Part shown: in pieces, positions 29,978 to 40,034 of the stretch
Numbering within the stretch: position 1 is the stretch's first letter
Layout of the letters: the number at the start of each line of letters is the position of its first letter
From: a virus
Direction: 5' to 3' (one strand)
DNA: 43,533 bases
IMG/VR virus record: IMGVR_UViG_3300033571_024612
Span: 1-43,533 of that record
Position numbers and translations under genes: made by a program
The notes under the pieces: generated by a model
Told to the model about the DNA's origin: nothing
Databases searched by the model: none
The model's input: only the letters and a program-made list of their open reading frames with translations

Positions 29978-32900
29978 CAGCCGCGGATCACCCACGCACT
30001 CGGCAGATCCCAATCTAGGGAAATCAGCTGGCGGCGTTGCTCGTTGGTGGGCATGAGCACCGCCTCGATTTTCTGCCGGCCGTCATCGGTGGGGGTAACG
30101 CGCATCACCCGGAATGTCCGCACCTGGGGAGGGGCAGTACGGGTCCACTGGGTTCCCAGCAGGTTGCCGCGGGTGCCCCCGCCGCTCACCGTCAGGGGCT
30201 GAATGGTGGGACCCGGCGGTGTGGTGCCATCCCAGGCCAGCACCTGGTAGCTGCCGTCCTCGAGCGGTTCGGAGGCCACCAGGGTGCCATCGGGCAACAC
30301 CGCGCCGTTTGACCAGAGGTCGTTGAGCTCTTCGTCGTAGGCCACCGCAATGTGATCCTCCGGCGCAATCGGCCGCAAGATGCCCGCGTAGGTGGTTTCA
30401 AAGCTGATCGGGTCTCCCACCAGCCGCCGCCAGCGGATCAGCAGTTTGGCCGCATCGATCAGATGCCAGCGATTGGTGCAGCTGGCCTTCATGTCCAGCG
30501 GCTCCACAGGGTCGCTGTCGCTGGCGGATGCCTCGCGGATCGTGATCTCCCGCACGGTGGAGAACACCCCGGGAGACAGCAGGTCGTCATTGCTGCGCTC
30601 CTCCCGGTACAGCCCGCTCACCTGGATCGGTCGCCGCTGGTCGTCGTCGCTGGTGGTGGACTGGAAGGTGCCTTTCTTGATGTTCCGAGCGGTGAACAGG
30701 TCAACGATTTCCACCGGATCAAACGACAACGCCGGCTTGAAATAGAACTTCCCATTCAGTTCATAGAACGCGAGCAAGTGAAGGCTGGCCTGGTCTGCTG
30801 CCCACTGCCGCAGGTTTTCCGGCTCCGGCAAAGAACCATCAAAGAAATACCGTCGATCAAAGCACCACTGGGCGGAAGTCAGAAAACTGGGTGCGTCGAT
30901 CTGTTCGGCGCTCACGTCCTGCCCAGCGCCAAATCGTGGGCTCAAAGCCAACCGAGAGAAGATGTCGGGCAGCAGATGGGTGGGGCCATCGCTGGCCTCG
31001 ATGTAACGGGGGCAGATGTGGCCGCCGATGATCTGGGCTGAGAGCTGATTCACGCTCTGAAGCTCCAGGGCCGAGCGGATGTTCTGCCCCACCAGAGCAA
31101 TGTTCGAGTAGCTGGGTGCGGTGGGGTTGGTCTCGATAATGTTCACATAGCCGATCTCATGCTCTGGCCCCTGGTTGGCGGTGGTTTGGATCTCGTCGTA
31201 GACAGTACTTTCCGCCAACTTCCCCCACGGATCAACGAGATTTTCACCATCGCTCCAACCCAACCCCAGGTCAGTTTTGCCAACGATGGCGGTGCCGGCC
31301 CAGTTGGTGGTGGGGCCGTCTATTTGCGTGGCAGTAATCACACCACTCCCCTGGCTGGTGATGGTTATGGGAACACCGTCAGCTGTGAGACCAAGGTTAA
31401 ATTCCGTCTCGGCTGGTTTGCTCACCACGAAATAGGTAGTGGAGCTGTTCAGCCCATTTGGCAGATTGCCGGTACTGGAGAGCGTCACACGGTTGCCAAT
31501 CCGCGGTGCAGGCTCCCCGTCTTCAACCATCGCGAATTGGTTAAAGATAAATGGGTCCGCAGGGACAATCTCAACTACAAAACTGCGGGTGGCGATTACT
31601 GGGAACGGAACAGAACCCCCGGGCTTGCCATTGGCCAAGGTGATCGGTCCCACTTCATAGCCGCTTCCCTGGCGGGTAACAGTGATGTTGGAACTGTTGA
31701 AGCCACCGCCGCTCGGCACGGTCACGGTGACCCGGCCGCCCAGGTCGATGCCGCCTTGCAACACCTGCACACCGGTGTAGACCCCAGGCACAGCCCCCAC
31801 AGCAGCGGTGGTGGTGGTCAAGCCGGCCAGGGCGTCACGCCGATCCGGTTCGATGGAACGGAGATCAAAGCGCTTTTGGGTTCTGGCAAACGGCGCCTTG
31901 CCCAGGTAGCGCACCGTGCAATCGCCATCTACAACGGTCCGCAGGCTGGTCATGCGGCTGTCGAGTACAGCCAGCAGGCCAGTGGCGGTGCCGGAGCGAA
32001 TCTCCCAGCCGCTGAGCGGTTCCACACGAATCTGCGCACAGCGTGCATTGGCGGGCAACTCCAGCTGTATTTGATTGTTCTGGGCCTGCTGCGTCAGCCC
32101 CCGCACGCCATAGATGGTGGGCAACTCCACAAACGCCCCCTGGCCCTCGGGGCGATAGGTGATGCGGAGGAACGAGTAGCGCTCCTCGGGGATATTGATG
32201 GTTGCACCCCGGTACTGGGAAATCTTCGGCTTCTCGCCCGACGGCAGGTTTTCGCCCTCTTGCTCCCCACCAGCAAGGCGATTGATCTCCTGCAGGGTGG
32301 GACACTTGCGCAGGTTGGCGAAGCCGCTGGTACGCATCCCCAAGGTGCTGCGGATGCCAATCTCAATGATGCGTGCGGGCTTGGTCAGGGTGAAATCGGC
32401 AATGGCGCAGCGATGAAGATGCGGGCGGCTGGTGCCAGTGGCGTAGCGGGGCCCGGAATCCACAGCGGACCAGTCCCAGTCCTGTTCAGGGCCAACCCGC
32501 TCGGGGAACTGTTCGGTGCCAGTGGCAGCCGGATCAATCTCGGAGTTGGGCGTCACGTAGACCGTGCCGGCGCGCACCACCCGGAAACGGGCGGTGATGT
32601 TCTGGCCATCACCCACCGGCTCGTTGTCGGCGTTGGAGGAGAAGAGATCATTGGACGGTGTGCGCTGCTCCAGCACTGCCAAGCAGCTGCCGGCCTTAAA
32701 CAGCTCTCCCACCTGCAGGGCATCATCAGCACTGCGTTGGCGTGCACTGATCGCCGCGGCCACATCAGAGCAGTTTTCGCGGTGCTTGATATTGCTGTCG
32801 GTGTTGGTCTTGTCGAACTTCAATTTGGTGTTGGCATCGCTACTTTTTGAGAGCAAGTAGTCGAACGTGGCACCGACGGGCAGGGTGACCAATCCACTGG

Positions 32901-33927
32901 ACCCGCCGATTGAAGTGTCGACCACGCCGCTGCGGCCGGACCACATCCGCTTGGCCTTCCAGATTGAGCCGAGTGCCACCGGATCATCAACCGGATCGAT
33001 GGTCTGATTGCCGCTGCTGCCCCGTGGTTTGGTGGTGATCTGCCGTGTGGCCTGCATCTCGGGGTTTATCCGCAGGCCCAGCCCGTTGCCGATGGTGGCG
33101 TAGAGCCCACAGGCGGTAGAGCTGCTGGGGCGTGCGGTTGCGCAGGCATCGGGGCGGATCACGCCGCCGGTGCTGCGCACCTGGAACACATCGCCGCCGC
33201 CGTCGTTCTCCATGTTGCCGATGTCTTTGGCGGCAAGGCGGCCGACAATGCGATCGGTGGAACGGATCCGCCCGCCGCCCAGGCGGGCGTAGACGGTGAC
33301 GCGGGCGGCGGCCTCATTGGCGGCGGCGGTGCCGAGGTCGTAGGAGCGGAGGGGGTTGTTGCCGATGGCAAAGCCGGCCGGGTCGACCTCGGCCATCGGC
33401 CCTTCGCCCAGCATGTAGAGCGCGCGAAAAAGCTGGCCGCCGTCAACGGCCACCAGTTGAGACCACAGGAGCTCCAGATCGACGCGGCAGCCGCCGTACC
33501 AGCCCGCGGGCCGGCCATTGAGGGCGGGCAAATACTCACGCCGGGCGAACACGATGGGGATGACACTGCCAAGCCGCGCCACCTCCTGGGTGGAATCGAA
33601 GCCGGGCCGTGGGGCGTAGCGCGCGCTGCGGCTGATGTTGTCGGCCCGGTTGGTCTTGGAGATGAATCGCCCGGGCTGCCTCGGCTTGGGCGCCAACAGG
33701 GTGGACAGCACCGTGTAGCCCGTTGAGAGGATGGTGGTGGCCAGCGAGATGATCGCCCAGGTAGCGGCGGGCGTCGGACCGCAGGTGGCCAGTGGCGGGT
33801 TCCGCGTGTATTCGATTGCCGCGGCCTGCTGCCGTTCGATCTGATAGCGCAGCAGCTGGTCTTCACTCCAGCCGAGCAGCTCCGCCAGGTAGGCGTCGCC
33901 AGGAAGGGGGCGGGGATGGCGCGTCAC
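29977..33927 (-). CDS. Tail tip attachment protein, J-like
   Basis: 1316 residues from a GTG at 33927 that overlaps the preceding stop. Near the N-terminus ATWAIISLATTILSTGYTVL is a hydrophobic helix, as in lambda J/I-type proteins. The segment GSVIPIVFARREYLPALNG with LFRALYMLGEGPM is the classic start of phage tip proteins (PVIYGRRRV-type, then LGEGPI). The body holds beta domains and a fibronectin-like tail (DEELNDLWSNGAVLPDGTLV) with a Val/Thr-rich end. It recognises or contacts the host surface and closes the tail. The order NlpC/P60, J-like is as in lambda K-I-J, with no separate I gene seen. Confidence 0.8.
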   Translation of the reverse strand: MTRHPRPLPGDAYLAELLGWSEDQLLRYQIERQQAAAIEYTRNPPLATCGPTPAATWAIISLATTILSTGYTVLSTLLAPKPRQPGRFISKTNRADNISRSARYAPRPGFDSTQEVARLGSVIPIVFARREYLPALNGRPAGWYGGCRVDLELLWSQLVAVDGGQLFRALYMLGEGPMAEVDPAGFAIGNNPLRSYDLGTAAANEAAARVTVYARLGGGRIRSTDRIVGRLAAKDIGNMENDGGGDVFQVRSTGGVIRPDACATARPSSSTACGLYATIGNGLGLRINPEMQATRQITTKPRGSSGNQTIDPVDDPVALGSIWKAKRMWSGRSGVVDTSIGGSSGLVTLPVGATFDYLLSKSSDANTKLKFDKTNTDSNIKHRENCSDVAAAISARQRSADDALQVGELFKAGSCLAVLEQRTPSNDLFSSNADNEPVGDGQNITARFRVVRAGTVYVTPNSEIDPAATGTEQFPERVGPEQDWDWSAVDSGPRYATGTSRPHLHRCAIADFTLTKPARIIEIGIRSTLGMRTSGFANLRKCPTLQEINRLAGGEQEGENLPSGEKPKISQYRGATINIPEERYSFLRITYRPEGQGAFVELPTIYGVRGLTQQAQNNQIQLELPANARCAQIRVEPLSGWEIRSGTATGLLAVLDSRMTSLRTVVDGDCTVRYLGKAPFARTQKRFDLRSIEPDRRDALAGLTTTTAAVGAVPGVYTGVQVLQGGIDLGGRVTVTVPSGGGFNSSNITVTRQGSGYEVGPITLANGKPGGSVPFPVIATRSFVVEIVPADPFIFNQFAMVEDGEPAPRIGNRVTLSSTGNLPNGLNSSTTYFVVSKPAETEFNLGLTADGVPITITSQGSGVITATQIDGPTTNWAGTAIVGKTDLGLGWSDGENLVDPWGKLAESTVYDEIQTTANQGPEHEIGYVNIIETNPTAPSYSNIALVGQNIRSALELQSVNQLSAQIIGGHICPRYIEASDGPTHLLPDIFSRLALSPRFGAGQDVSAEQIDAPSFLTSAQWCFDRRYFFDGSLPEPENLRQWAADQASLHLLAFYELNGKFYFKPALSFDPVEIVDLFTARNIKKGTFQSTTSDDDQRRPIQVSGLYREERSNDDLLSPGVFSTVREITIREASASDSDPVEPLDMKASCTNRWHLIDAAKLLIRWRRLVGDPISFETTYAGILRPIAPEDHIAVAYDEELNDLWSNGAVLPDGTLVASEPLEDGSYQVLAWDGTTPPGPTIQPLTVSGGGTRGNLLGTQWTRTAPPQVRTFRVMRVTPTDDGRQKIEAVLMPTNEQRRQLISLDWDLPSAWVIRG

Positions 33928-34367
33928 AGGATCAGGATGGGCGCGGTGGTGGATGGAGCCACAGGCAGGAAGTGAAACCAGCGGCGCACCTGGCAGGCCG
34001 CCAACGGCCTCCAGTGCACGCCCTGGCCCTGGCAGGTGGTGAGGATTCCACCGGCCACGCACACACCCAGGGCGATCGGTTCACCGTCGGCCAGCAGCGC
34101 CACGTCGAGGGGCATGGCGCCGGGCACCGGCGTGGTGATGGCGGCAAGCTCCTCGAGCAGTGGCCGCCAGCGGCCACTGCTGGCGGCCCGATACCACTCC
34201 CGTTTGATCAGCGGCGGCCGGGGGGCGTCATAGAGGCCCAGCACGGCGATCGTGAGGCGCAAGCAGTCGGTGGCGCCATGGCGATCCGGATCCCCCCCCC
34301 AGCGGTAGGGGAGGCCCATGTACCGCAACCAGGGGGCGGTCCGTGAGGCGTGCTGCGGCATGGGCAT
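33924..34367 (-). CDS. NlpC/P60-like tail assembly peptidase (lambda K-like)
   Basis: 147 residues. WLRYMGLPYRWGGDPDRHGA with TDCLRL places the catalytic Cys at 35, and GQGVHWRPL places the candidate His at 118. This is the NlpC/P60 layout of phage tail proteins that cut peptidoglycan or process the tail tip. Its stop overlaps the J-like GTG and its start overlaps the previous stop. Confidence 0.7.
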   Translation of the reverse strand: MPMPQHASRTAPWLRYMGLPYRWGGDPDRHGATDCLRLTIAVLGLYDAPRPPLIKREWYRAASSGRWRPLLEELAAITTPVPGAMPLDVALLADGEPIALGVCVAGGILTTCQGQGVHWRPLAACQVRRWFHFLPVAPSTTAPILIL

Positions 34368-34831
34368 CAGGCGATGAAGATGGAGCCGGTGTCTGGCAGC
34401 TGGCCGACCAGCTCAGTGGTGAGGCGGCGACGGGGCGCGTCACCACGGATGGCATCCAGCGGTGATGTGAGGGTGACCTTGATGTACTCGCGCCGCTCGA
34501 TCGGGCCCAGCCGCCAGAGATGGCGCGAGAGGAGCCGAACATCGGTGCCGGCGGCCACGTCGCACAGCACCACATCGGCGCGAAGCTTCCAGCGGTTGGT
34601 GCGGGCCTCGGCCAGCACATTCAGCGCCAGCTGGTTGCGGTTCATCGCAAGCCGGCCCTCGGAGCGATCACCACCGCGGGCACCGGCCGAATCGGAGATC
34701 CGGAAGCCCATTGAGGTATGGGGCCGGCCGTCGTAGGTGCGCGTCTGCCCGGTGAATAGGTTCTGCCAGGCGTAGCCGGGCACTGGCGCGCCATTGGCCT
34801 GGAAGGAGATGTAGGCGCAGATGGCGATCAT
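34367..34831 (-). CDS. Minor tail protein (lambda M/L position)
   Basis: 154 residues, beta-rich: NLFTGQTRTYDGRPHTSMGF, RLAMNRNQLALNVLAEARTN, ADVVLCDVAAGTDVRLLSRH and REYIKVTLTSPLDAI. The end resembles DUF1833/DUF2163-type tail proteins that contact both tape measure and tip. The position directly after the tape measure and before NlpC/P60 matches lambda M/L. Confidence 0.6.
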   Translation of the reverse strand: MIAICAYISFQANGAPVPGYAWQNLFTGQTRTYDGRPHTSMGFRISDSAGARGGDRSEGRLAMNRNQLALNVLAEARTNRWKLRADVVLCDVAAGTDVRLLSRHLWRLGPIERREYIKVTLTSPLDAIRGDAPRRRLTTELVGQLPDTGSIFIA

Positions 34832-37800
34832 CAGCGGAGCCCCACGCTGCTTTGAATGGAGGGGTTGTTGCGGAGGTCGTTGTAGACCGCCTCGCGGCTG
34901 GCTGCAGCGGCTGCGGCAGCGGCCTGCTGCACCTGCTCCACCGTGGCGTATTCCACGCCGTTGATCACCTGCGTCTCCAGCTTGAGCCGCAGCGACCTGG
35001 AGGGGCCCATGGCGCTGGGGGGAGCGCCACCAGGCCCAGACCCTGCCATGGCGCCGCCGGCGCTAGGGGATGACTTGAGGAACGGAATCGGCGGCAACCC
35101 AGATCGAGCGCCCGCGGCCTGATTGGGCGCCGCACCCATGAACGGGATCGGCGGGGCTCCAGATTTGCCGCCAGCACTCTGGGTGGGCCCGGCGGCCATG
35201 AAGGGGATGCCAAGCGAATCGCCGCCACCTTCCGCTACCTGAGCCCCGCCACCTGGGGAGCGCTGGAAGGGCACACCCAGCGCCTTGGTGAGGGCCCGGT
35301 TGCTGTAGACCTTCCCGCCGGCCTTGTTGAACCGCACGATCTCCGCGTTATCTTCTCCCACCAGGTAGTCGAGCCCGTACTGGATATCCCCCCCACCTGC
35401 GAAACCGGGGGTGAAGGAAAGGTTGGGGCTGCCCAGGTTAAACATGGGACCAGCGGCAGAGAACGCAGGCCCCTCAAAAGCTCCAGCTGCTGCGCTGGTG
35501 AAAGCGACATCCAGGTTGCCGAGGCCAGCGAAGCCGCTGATGAGGCTGGGGATTTTGGTAGCCAAGCTCCCCCACACGTTTGCGCTGTCGCCCACGGCAG
35601 CAGCTCCGGATGCACCGGCCGCAGACAGCAACGCCGCACCAGCGTTCATCAGCTGCAATGCAGCGCCCTGGTGGGCGCTTGCAGCGTTCGTGTGCGATGC
35701 CGCGGCCATCTCCAGTGCTCTGCCCGGGATGTCGATCCCGGTGAACGTTTTCACGATCCCGCCCTGCAGCTGGGATAGCAGCGGGTTGAGGAGAGATTCG
35801 AGTGTGGCCTGCATGAGCGTCTGCCCCGCTTGCGCCAGCGCGCTGCTCACCGCCTGCCTCACATCACCACCAGTGAGCAGTGCCTGCACGGCGCCGGAAA
35901 TGGAGCCGCTGATGCTGCCGCTCACCGCGTCGCCGGCGGAGACGGCCAGGCGGCCCTGGGGAGTCTGCATCACCTCGGCAGTGAGTTGGGCCTTCGTTCT
36001 CTCGTAGGCCAGCTGTGCTCGCTCTGCCAGCTGCTGCTCGGTGAGGTCTTCCTGCTTCACGCTGAAGAAGTCGTCCAAATCCTTCAGTGCCTGAGTCAGG
36101 TCTTCCATCTGCTTGCCAAGCCGGGTTTCGGCAGAATCCACGTCGTTCAGGCTCTGCTGCAGCGCTTCCGCCTGGTTGGCGGTGCTGGGCGCCACAACAC
36201 CCCCGACGGCGGCAACGGTGCTGGCAACTGAGCCAGCAGGGAGGGCGGCCGCGGCCCGGGCCTGGCCCATACCGGTGAAGGGCTGCACGCCCAGCGGGAT
36301 GGCTGCTCCAGGGGCCGCGCCAGGGGGTGGGGCCACCGTGGAAAACGCATCTATGCGCTGGCTATGAGGCAACTGCCCTGAAGAGCGAAGGATCGAGGCT
36401 GAAGGAGCACCGACACTGGAACCACCGGCCTGGCCCTGCACCCTCCCCGTAACGAGAAGGTCAGCGCTGCGGCGGGCGGCTGCCGTTTCTGCATTGCGCT
36501 GCAAAGCCCCATTCGTTCCAGGGCTATTGATGTCAACACTGTTATGTGCGCCAAACGTGCGGCCTGATCCATCAAAACGACCCAGCACCTGCCCTCCAAC
36601 TACGTGCTGTCCGACCTTCACGATTGCGGCCATGTGGCTATAGGTAGCTTCTAGCTTGTTGCCCAGGTCGTCAATGAACTCAATTACTGCATAGTTGCCA
36701 TTGTTACCTGCTCTGCTTATTTCGGTCACCACGCCATTGTGGTAGCTGCGCATTTCATTGTTTGGTCCTACTGGCATGTCCGCGCCGTTCTGGCCGGAAG
36801 CATCTAGCCGGCCACTGATGGAGCCCGGAAGCCGTGCAACACCTCCCAGCGATGGCACGCTGCTGGCCCCTGCCAGTCGTGGGGCGATTTCATCCTTCAT
36901 CTGGGTCAGCCTGAGCCGGCCCAGCTCTGCCGTCAGCTGCGCGCGCTGCAAGGCGATGTCCACTTTCTGCCGCTCCATCTGCAGTTTTTGGATCCGCAGC
37001 TCGCTCTCTTCTTTTTGGTGCTGCACCTCCAGCTGTTTCTGCGCCAGCTGGTGCTCGCGAGCCATCTGCCCCTCCTTGGCGTCGAACAGCCGCTGCTGCA
37101 CCTCCGCCGCTGATTCCATCCCGCTCACCCCGGCCGCCGCCGCAGCGATCTGGGCCTCGATCACCGACGCGGTGCCGCCGCCACTGCGGGCGCGGTCCTG
37201 CAGCTCCTGCAGTTCCGCGAGCCGCTCGGCGGCCTGCACCGCCGCCTTCTCGCGGGTCATGGACAGATCGGCCTGGGCCTTCTCCAGCCGGCCCTGGCGC
37301 TCGAGGAGGGTGTTCTGACGGTTGATCGCGTCGCTCTGGTCTTCCAGCTCTCGCTTCTTGGCGTTCTCCTTGTTGACGATTTCGTCGAGCATGTTCGAGA
37401 TGTTTTGCTCCGCACCGCTGATCTGGGCCAGGAGCAACTGCTGCTCTCGGGTGTACTGGGCTTGCTGGCCCTGGATGTCGAGCTGCTGCTCCTGGAGGCC
37501 CAGTCGCTGGCCCTCCAGGCCGTTGATGGTGCCCAGCTGTCCCTCGGCCTCAAAAGCCAACTGCAATGCCCGCCTGTTGCCCTGCAACTTGGCGTTGATG
37601 CGGTTCTGCTCGGCAGCATTGATGCTGAGCAGCTCTTGGTTCTTGCCCCACTCGGCGCTGTAGAGGGGTACGTTTTTCTGCACGCGCAGCAAGGCGTCGC
37701 GCTCTTTCTCCGCACGCACCTGTTCGGCCTGAGCTTCAGCCAGCTGAATCTTGAGCTGCTCCTGCTGGATCTTGATCTGCTTTTCCTGGATGAGCATCTG

Positions 37801-39993
37801 CCGCTGCTGCAGCTCCCGTTCGGTCTGGAGAATCCCCCGCCGTTCGGCGATAGCCTCTCGTTCCTGCCTGAGCTTCAGGTCAGCCAGGCGAGCCTCTGCA
37901 GCGGCTTTGGCCTCAGGGCTTGCAGCCACCTGCGCGCCCAGCTCATAACCACGGGCCTCTAGGGCGCGGCGGGCTCCGGCAACAGAGCTCATGGCTTCCG
38001 CCACCTCCCGCTGCTTGTTCATCAGGGTGAGGCCCTGCTCCAGCGCCTTGATTTCGTTCTGGTAGGCCTTCTGCTTGATCTCTGACCATTCCTTGGAGAT
38101 GTTCAAAGCCCGGATTGCTCCAGAGCCAAGCCTCTGTTCTCTGGCCTCGATCCGCTCTAGAACATCAGCTGGCAGCTTGAGGCTGCGCAGCTCTACCGGC
38201 TCGCTGAGGTTGGTTTGCCGGTTGAAGTTCTCCCTGAAGCTGAGCTGGGCTTCCTGAATTTCCTTTTCTGATGCACCGCTCGCCATCATTTGGGCGCGCA
38301 TCGTAAACAAACGGAAGTTCAGAACGCTTTGCGCCCACTTCTTGTTCCAGTTGTCGATTGCTTTGCCGGCGCCTTCCGCGCCTGCTATGAGGTTGTCAAA
38401 GAACGAGTTGACGCCATCGGCATCTACATCGGCACTGGCATTAAACAACGCCTTGATTGGGCTAATTGCTCCGCCAATGAGATTTCCTATGTTTTCCCAA
38501 CCTTTGGCAATTAGCTCAACAAATCTGGCAATTGAAACAAGAATCGGCTGAAGGACGGCACCCAATACTGAGGTAGCAGCGCCTACAACGTCCATGATCA
38601 CCCGCCCAACCGATGATGCAATTGCACCAATGGATGTGAGAACTGAAATAACGGGGCCAAACACCTTGATAATTGGCCCAACAGCCTCGGCGATGCTCTT
38701 GAAGAACCCACTAAAGCTGCCCTGCAGATTCTTGAAGGTGACCAGGATTGTCTGCATCATCCTTGCCGTGTCGCGCTCCAGCGGCTGACCGGCTTCAGAT
38801 GAAATCGCCTGGTTCACGTCATCAAAGTTGCTCTTGACGTTTTCCAAGCTCAGCGCCAGCACTTTTTGCCCTTCGTAGAGCTTCTCCAGCTTCGTCATCA
38901 GAAAGTCGTAGTAAGTGCCCTTGGCCTGCTGCTGGCGCACGTCTTCGTTGGAGATGCCTAGCTTTTGGGCCAACATCGCGTCAGGGCCTATATTTCCCAT
39001 GAGCAGGGCGTTCGCCTCCTGCCGGAGTTGAAAAGTGGGGATATTGAGGGTGTTCATTCCGGCGGCCAGCCTGGTGGCCAACTTGGCAGAATTTTCCATG
39101 GTGCCCTTCTCTCCCAGGGCACTCACGTTCTGGAGAATGATGTTGAAGCCGTCGTAGATTTCGCTGGCGGTGGCGCCGCTGATGTTGGCCACCTCTTTCT
39201 GGATGCTCTGGTATTCCTTCAAGATCGCGCCGCGCACGATCTGCATCTGGCGGGCAGTACCCTCCACCAGCTTCCCGTCGGGCCCGAGGATCGCAAAGCT
39301 CTGCGCCGCAAAGATCCCGGCCTCCGCCACCTGCTTGTTGAGCCGGCCGGCCTCGGCCGAAAGTTGCTGCAGGGGTGCTATGGCGGCCCTGGCGCCTGTG
39401 GCCATAACGCCAAAGATTGCATTTAGCCCCATGGCAGCCAGGCCTAATTGTCCAAGGCCTGGGATTAAGGCCAAAGCAGCTTTTCCTAAGCCTCCCAATA
39501 CAGGAGTGGCTGCAGCCGCTGCAGCACCAAGTATTGGAATTGATTTTGAAACCAATCCAAACTTTAGAACGGCACCTGTGAGCACTCCCTGGACAGATTC
39601 AAATTGCGCCAGCATTGGCAGCAGCTTGGCTGTCATTGCCGCCATGCCTAGGAGCGTGGCGGCAGCGCCTCCAAATCCATTGCCTCCTGATGCACTGCCA
39701 GCCACATTGCCCGCTGCGGCCATGTTCTGGTTCAGTTGACGAAACGACTCGCCGTTCAGCTCCACGCTGCGGCGCAGTTCCTCAACCGTCCGTGTGAGAT
39801 CTTCGTAGCCCCGCTTTGTTTCCGGCGGCGGCGGCGGGACATCGGGAGCGTCGATTTTCACACCCCGCTTCTCCATGTCGGCGATCACCGCCCGCAAGCG
39901 CGCCAGGTCGCGCTCCAGCGGCTGCATGTCGCCCCGTAGGGTCAGCGTGGCTGTGCCCAGGCTGTATTCGCCGCCGCCGCCGCTCTGGGTCAA
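34831..39993 (-). CDS. Tail tape measure protein with embedded M23-like domain
   Basis: 1720 residues, the largest gene. It begins at TTG 39993 (MTQSGGGGEYSLGTATLTLR), because the in-frame codon three triplets earlier is a stop; AGGGA lies about 8 bases upstream. Residues 100-180 and 420-520 are hydrophobic helices, and 690-1020 form a long Gln/Glu-rich coiled coil, as expected for the scaffold that sets tail length. Residues about 1070-1155 look like a peptidase M23/lysostaphin-type fold (YHNGVVTEI, ATYSHMAAIVKVGQHVVGGQ, TFGAHNSVDIN), which could open the cell wall during DNA entry. The usual H-x-H of M23 reads H-N-S-V-D here, so activity is uncertain. Ala-rich helices and a Pro/Gly linker finish it. 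Part of 38300-39700 is AT-rich. Confidence 0.85.
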   Translation of the reverse strand: MTQSGGGGEYSLGTATLTLRGDMQPLERDLARLRAVIADMEKRGVKIDAPDVPPPPPETKRGYEDLTRTVEELRRSVELNGESFRQLNQNMAAAGNVAGSASGGNGFGGAAATLLGMAAMTAKLLPMLAQFESVQGVLTGAVLKFGLVSKSIPILGAAAAAATPVLGGLGKAALALIPGLGQLGLAAMGLNAIFGVMATGARAAIAPLQQLSAEAGRLNKQVAEAGIFAAQSFAILGPDGKLVEGTARQMQIVRGAILKEYQSIQKEVANISGATASEIYDGFNIILQNVSALGEKGTMENSAKLATRLAAGMNTLNIPTFQLRQEANALLMGNIGPDAMLAQKLGISNEDVRQQQAKGTYYDFLMTKLEKLYEGQKVLALSLENVKSNFDDVNQAISSEAGQPLERDTARMMQTILVTFKNLQGSFSGFFKSIAEAVGPIIKVFGPVISVLTSIGAIASSVGRVIMDVVGAATSVLGAVLQPILVSIARFVELIAKGWENIGNLIGGAISPIKALFNASADVDADGVNSFFDNLIAGAEGAGKAIDNWNKKWAQSVLNFRLFTMRAQMMASGASEKEIQEAQLSFRENFNRQTNLSEPVELRSLKLPADVLERIEAREQRLGSGAIRALNISKEWSEIKQKAYQNEIKALEQGLTLMNKQREVAEAMSSVAGARRALEARGYELGAQVAASPEAKAAAEARLADLKLRQEREAIAERRGILQTERELQQRQMLIQEKQIKIQQEQLKIQLAEAQAEQVRAEKERDALLRVQKNVPLYSAEWGKNQELLSINAAEQNRINAKLQGNRRALQLAFEAEGQLGTINGLEGQRLGLQEQQLDIQGQQAQYTREQQLLLAQISGAEQNISNMLDEIVNKENAKKRELEDQSDAINRQNTLLERQGRLEKAQADLSMTREKAAVQAAERLAELQELQDRARSGGGTASVIEAQIAAAAAGVSGMESAAEVQQRLFDAKEGQMAREHQLAQKQLEVQHQKEESELRIQKLQMERQKVDIALQRAQLTAELGRLRLTQMKDEIAPRLAGASSVPSLGGVARLPGSISGRLDASGQNGADMPVGPNNEMRSYHNGVVTEISRAGNNGNYAVIEFIDDLGNKLEATYSHMAAIVKVGQHVVGGQVLGRFDGSGRTFGAHNSVDINSPGTNGALQRNAETAAARRSADLLVTGRVQGQAGGSSVGAPSASILRSSGQLPHSQRIDAFSTVAPPPGAAPGAAIPLGVQPFTGMGQARAAAALPAGSVASTVAAVGGVVAPSTANQAEALQQSLNDVDSAETRLGKQMEDLTQALKDLDDFFSVKQEDLTEQQLAERAQLAYERTKAQLTAEVMQTPQGRLAVSAGDAVSGSISGSISGAVQALLTGGDVRQAVSSALAQAGQTLMQATLESLLNPLLSQLQGGIVKTFTGIDIPGRALEMAAASHTNAASAHQGAALQLMNAGAALLSAAGASGAAAVGDSANVWGSLATKIPSLISGFAGLGNLDVAFTSAAAGAFEGPAFSAAGPMFNLGSPNLSFTPGFAGGGDIQYGLDYLVGEDNAEIVRFNKAGGKVYSNRALTKALGVPFQRSPGGGAQVAEGGGDSLGIPFMAAGPTQSAGGKSGAPPIPFMGAAPNQAAGARSGLPPIPFLKSSPSAGGAMAGSGPGGAPPSAMGPSRSLRLKLETQVINGVEYATVEQVQQAAAAAAAASREAVYNDLRNNPSIQSSVGLR

Positions 39994-40034
39994 ACCCGTT
40001 CATCCCTGCTTGGGGTCAGTCTGGCGCCGTGCTG

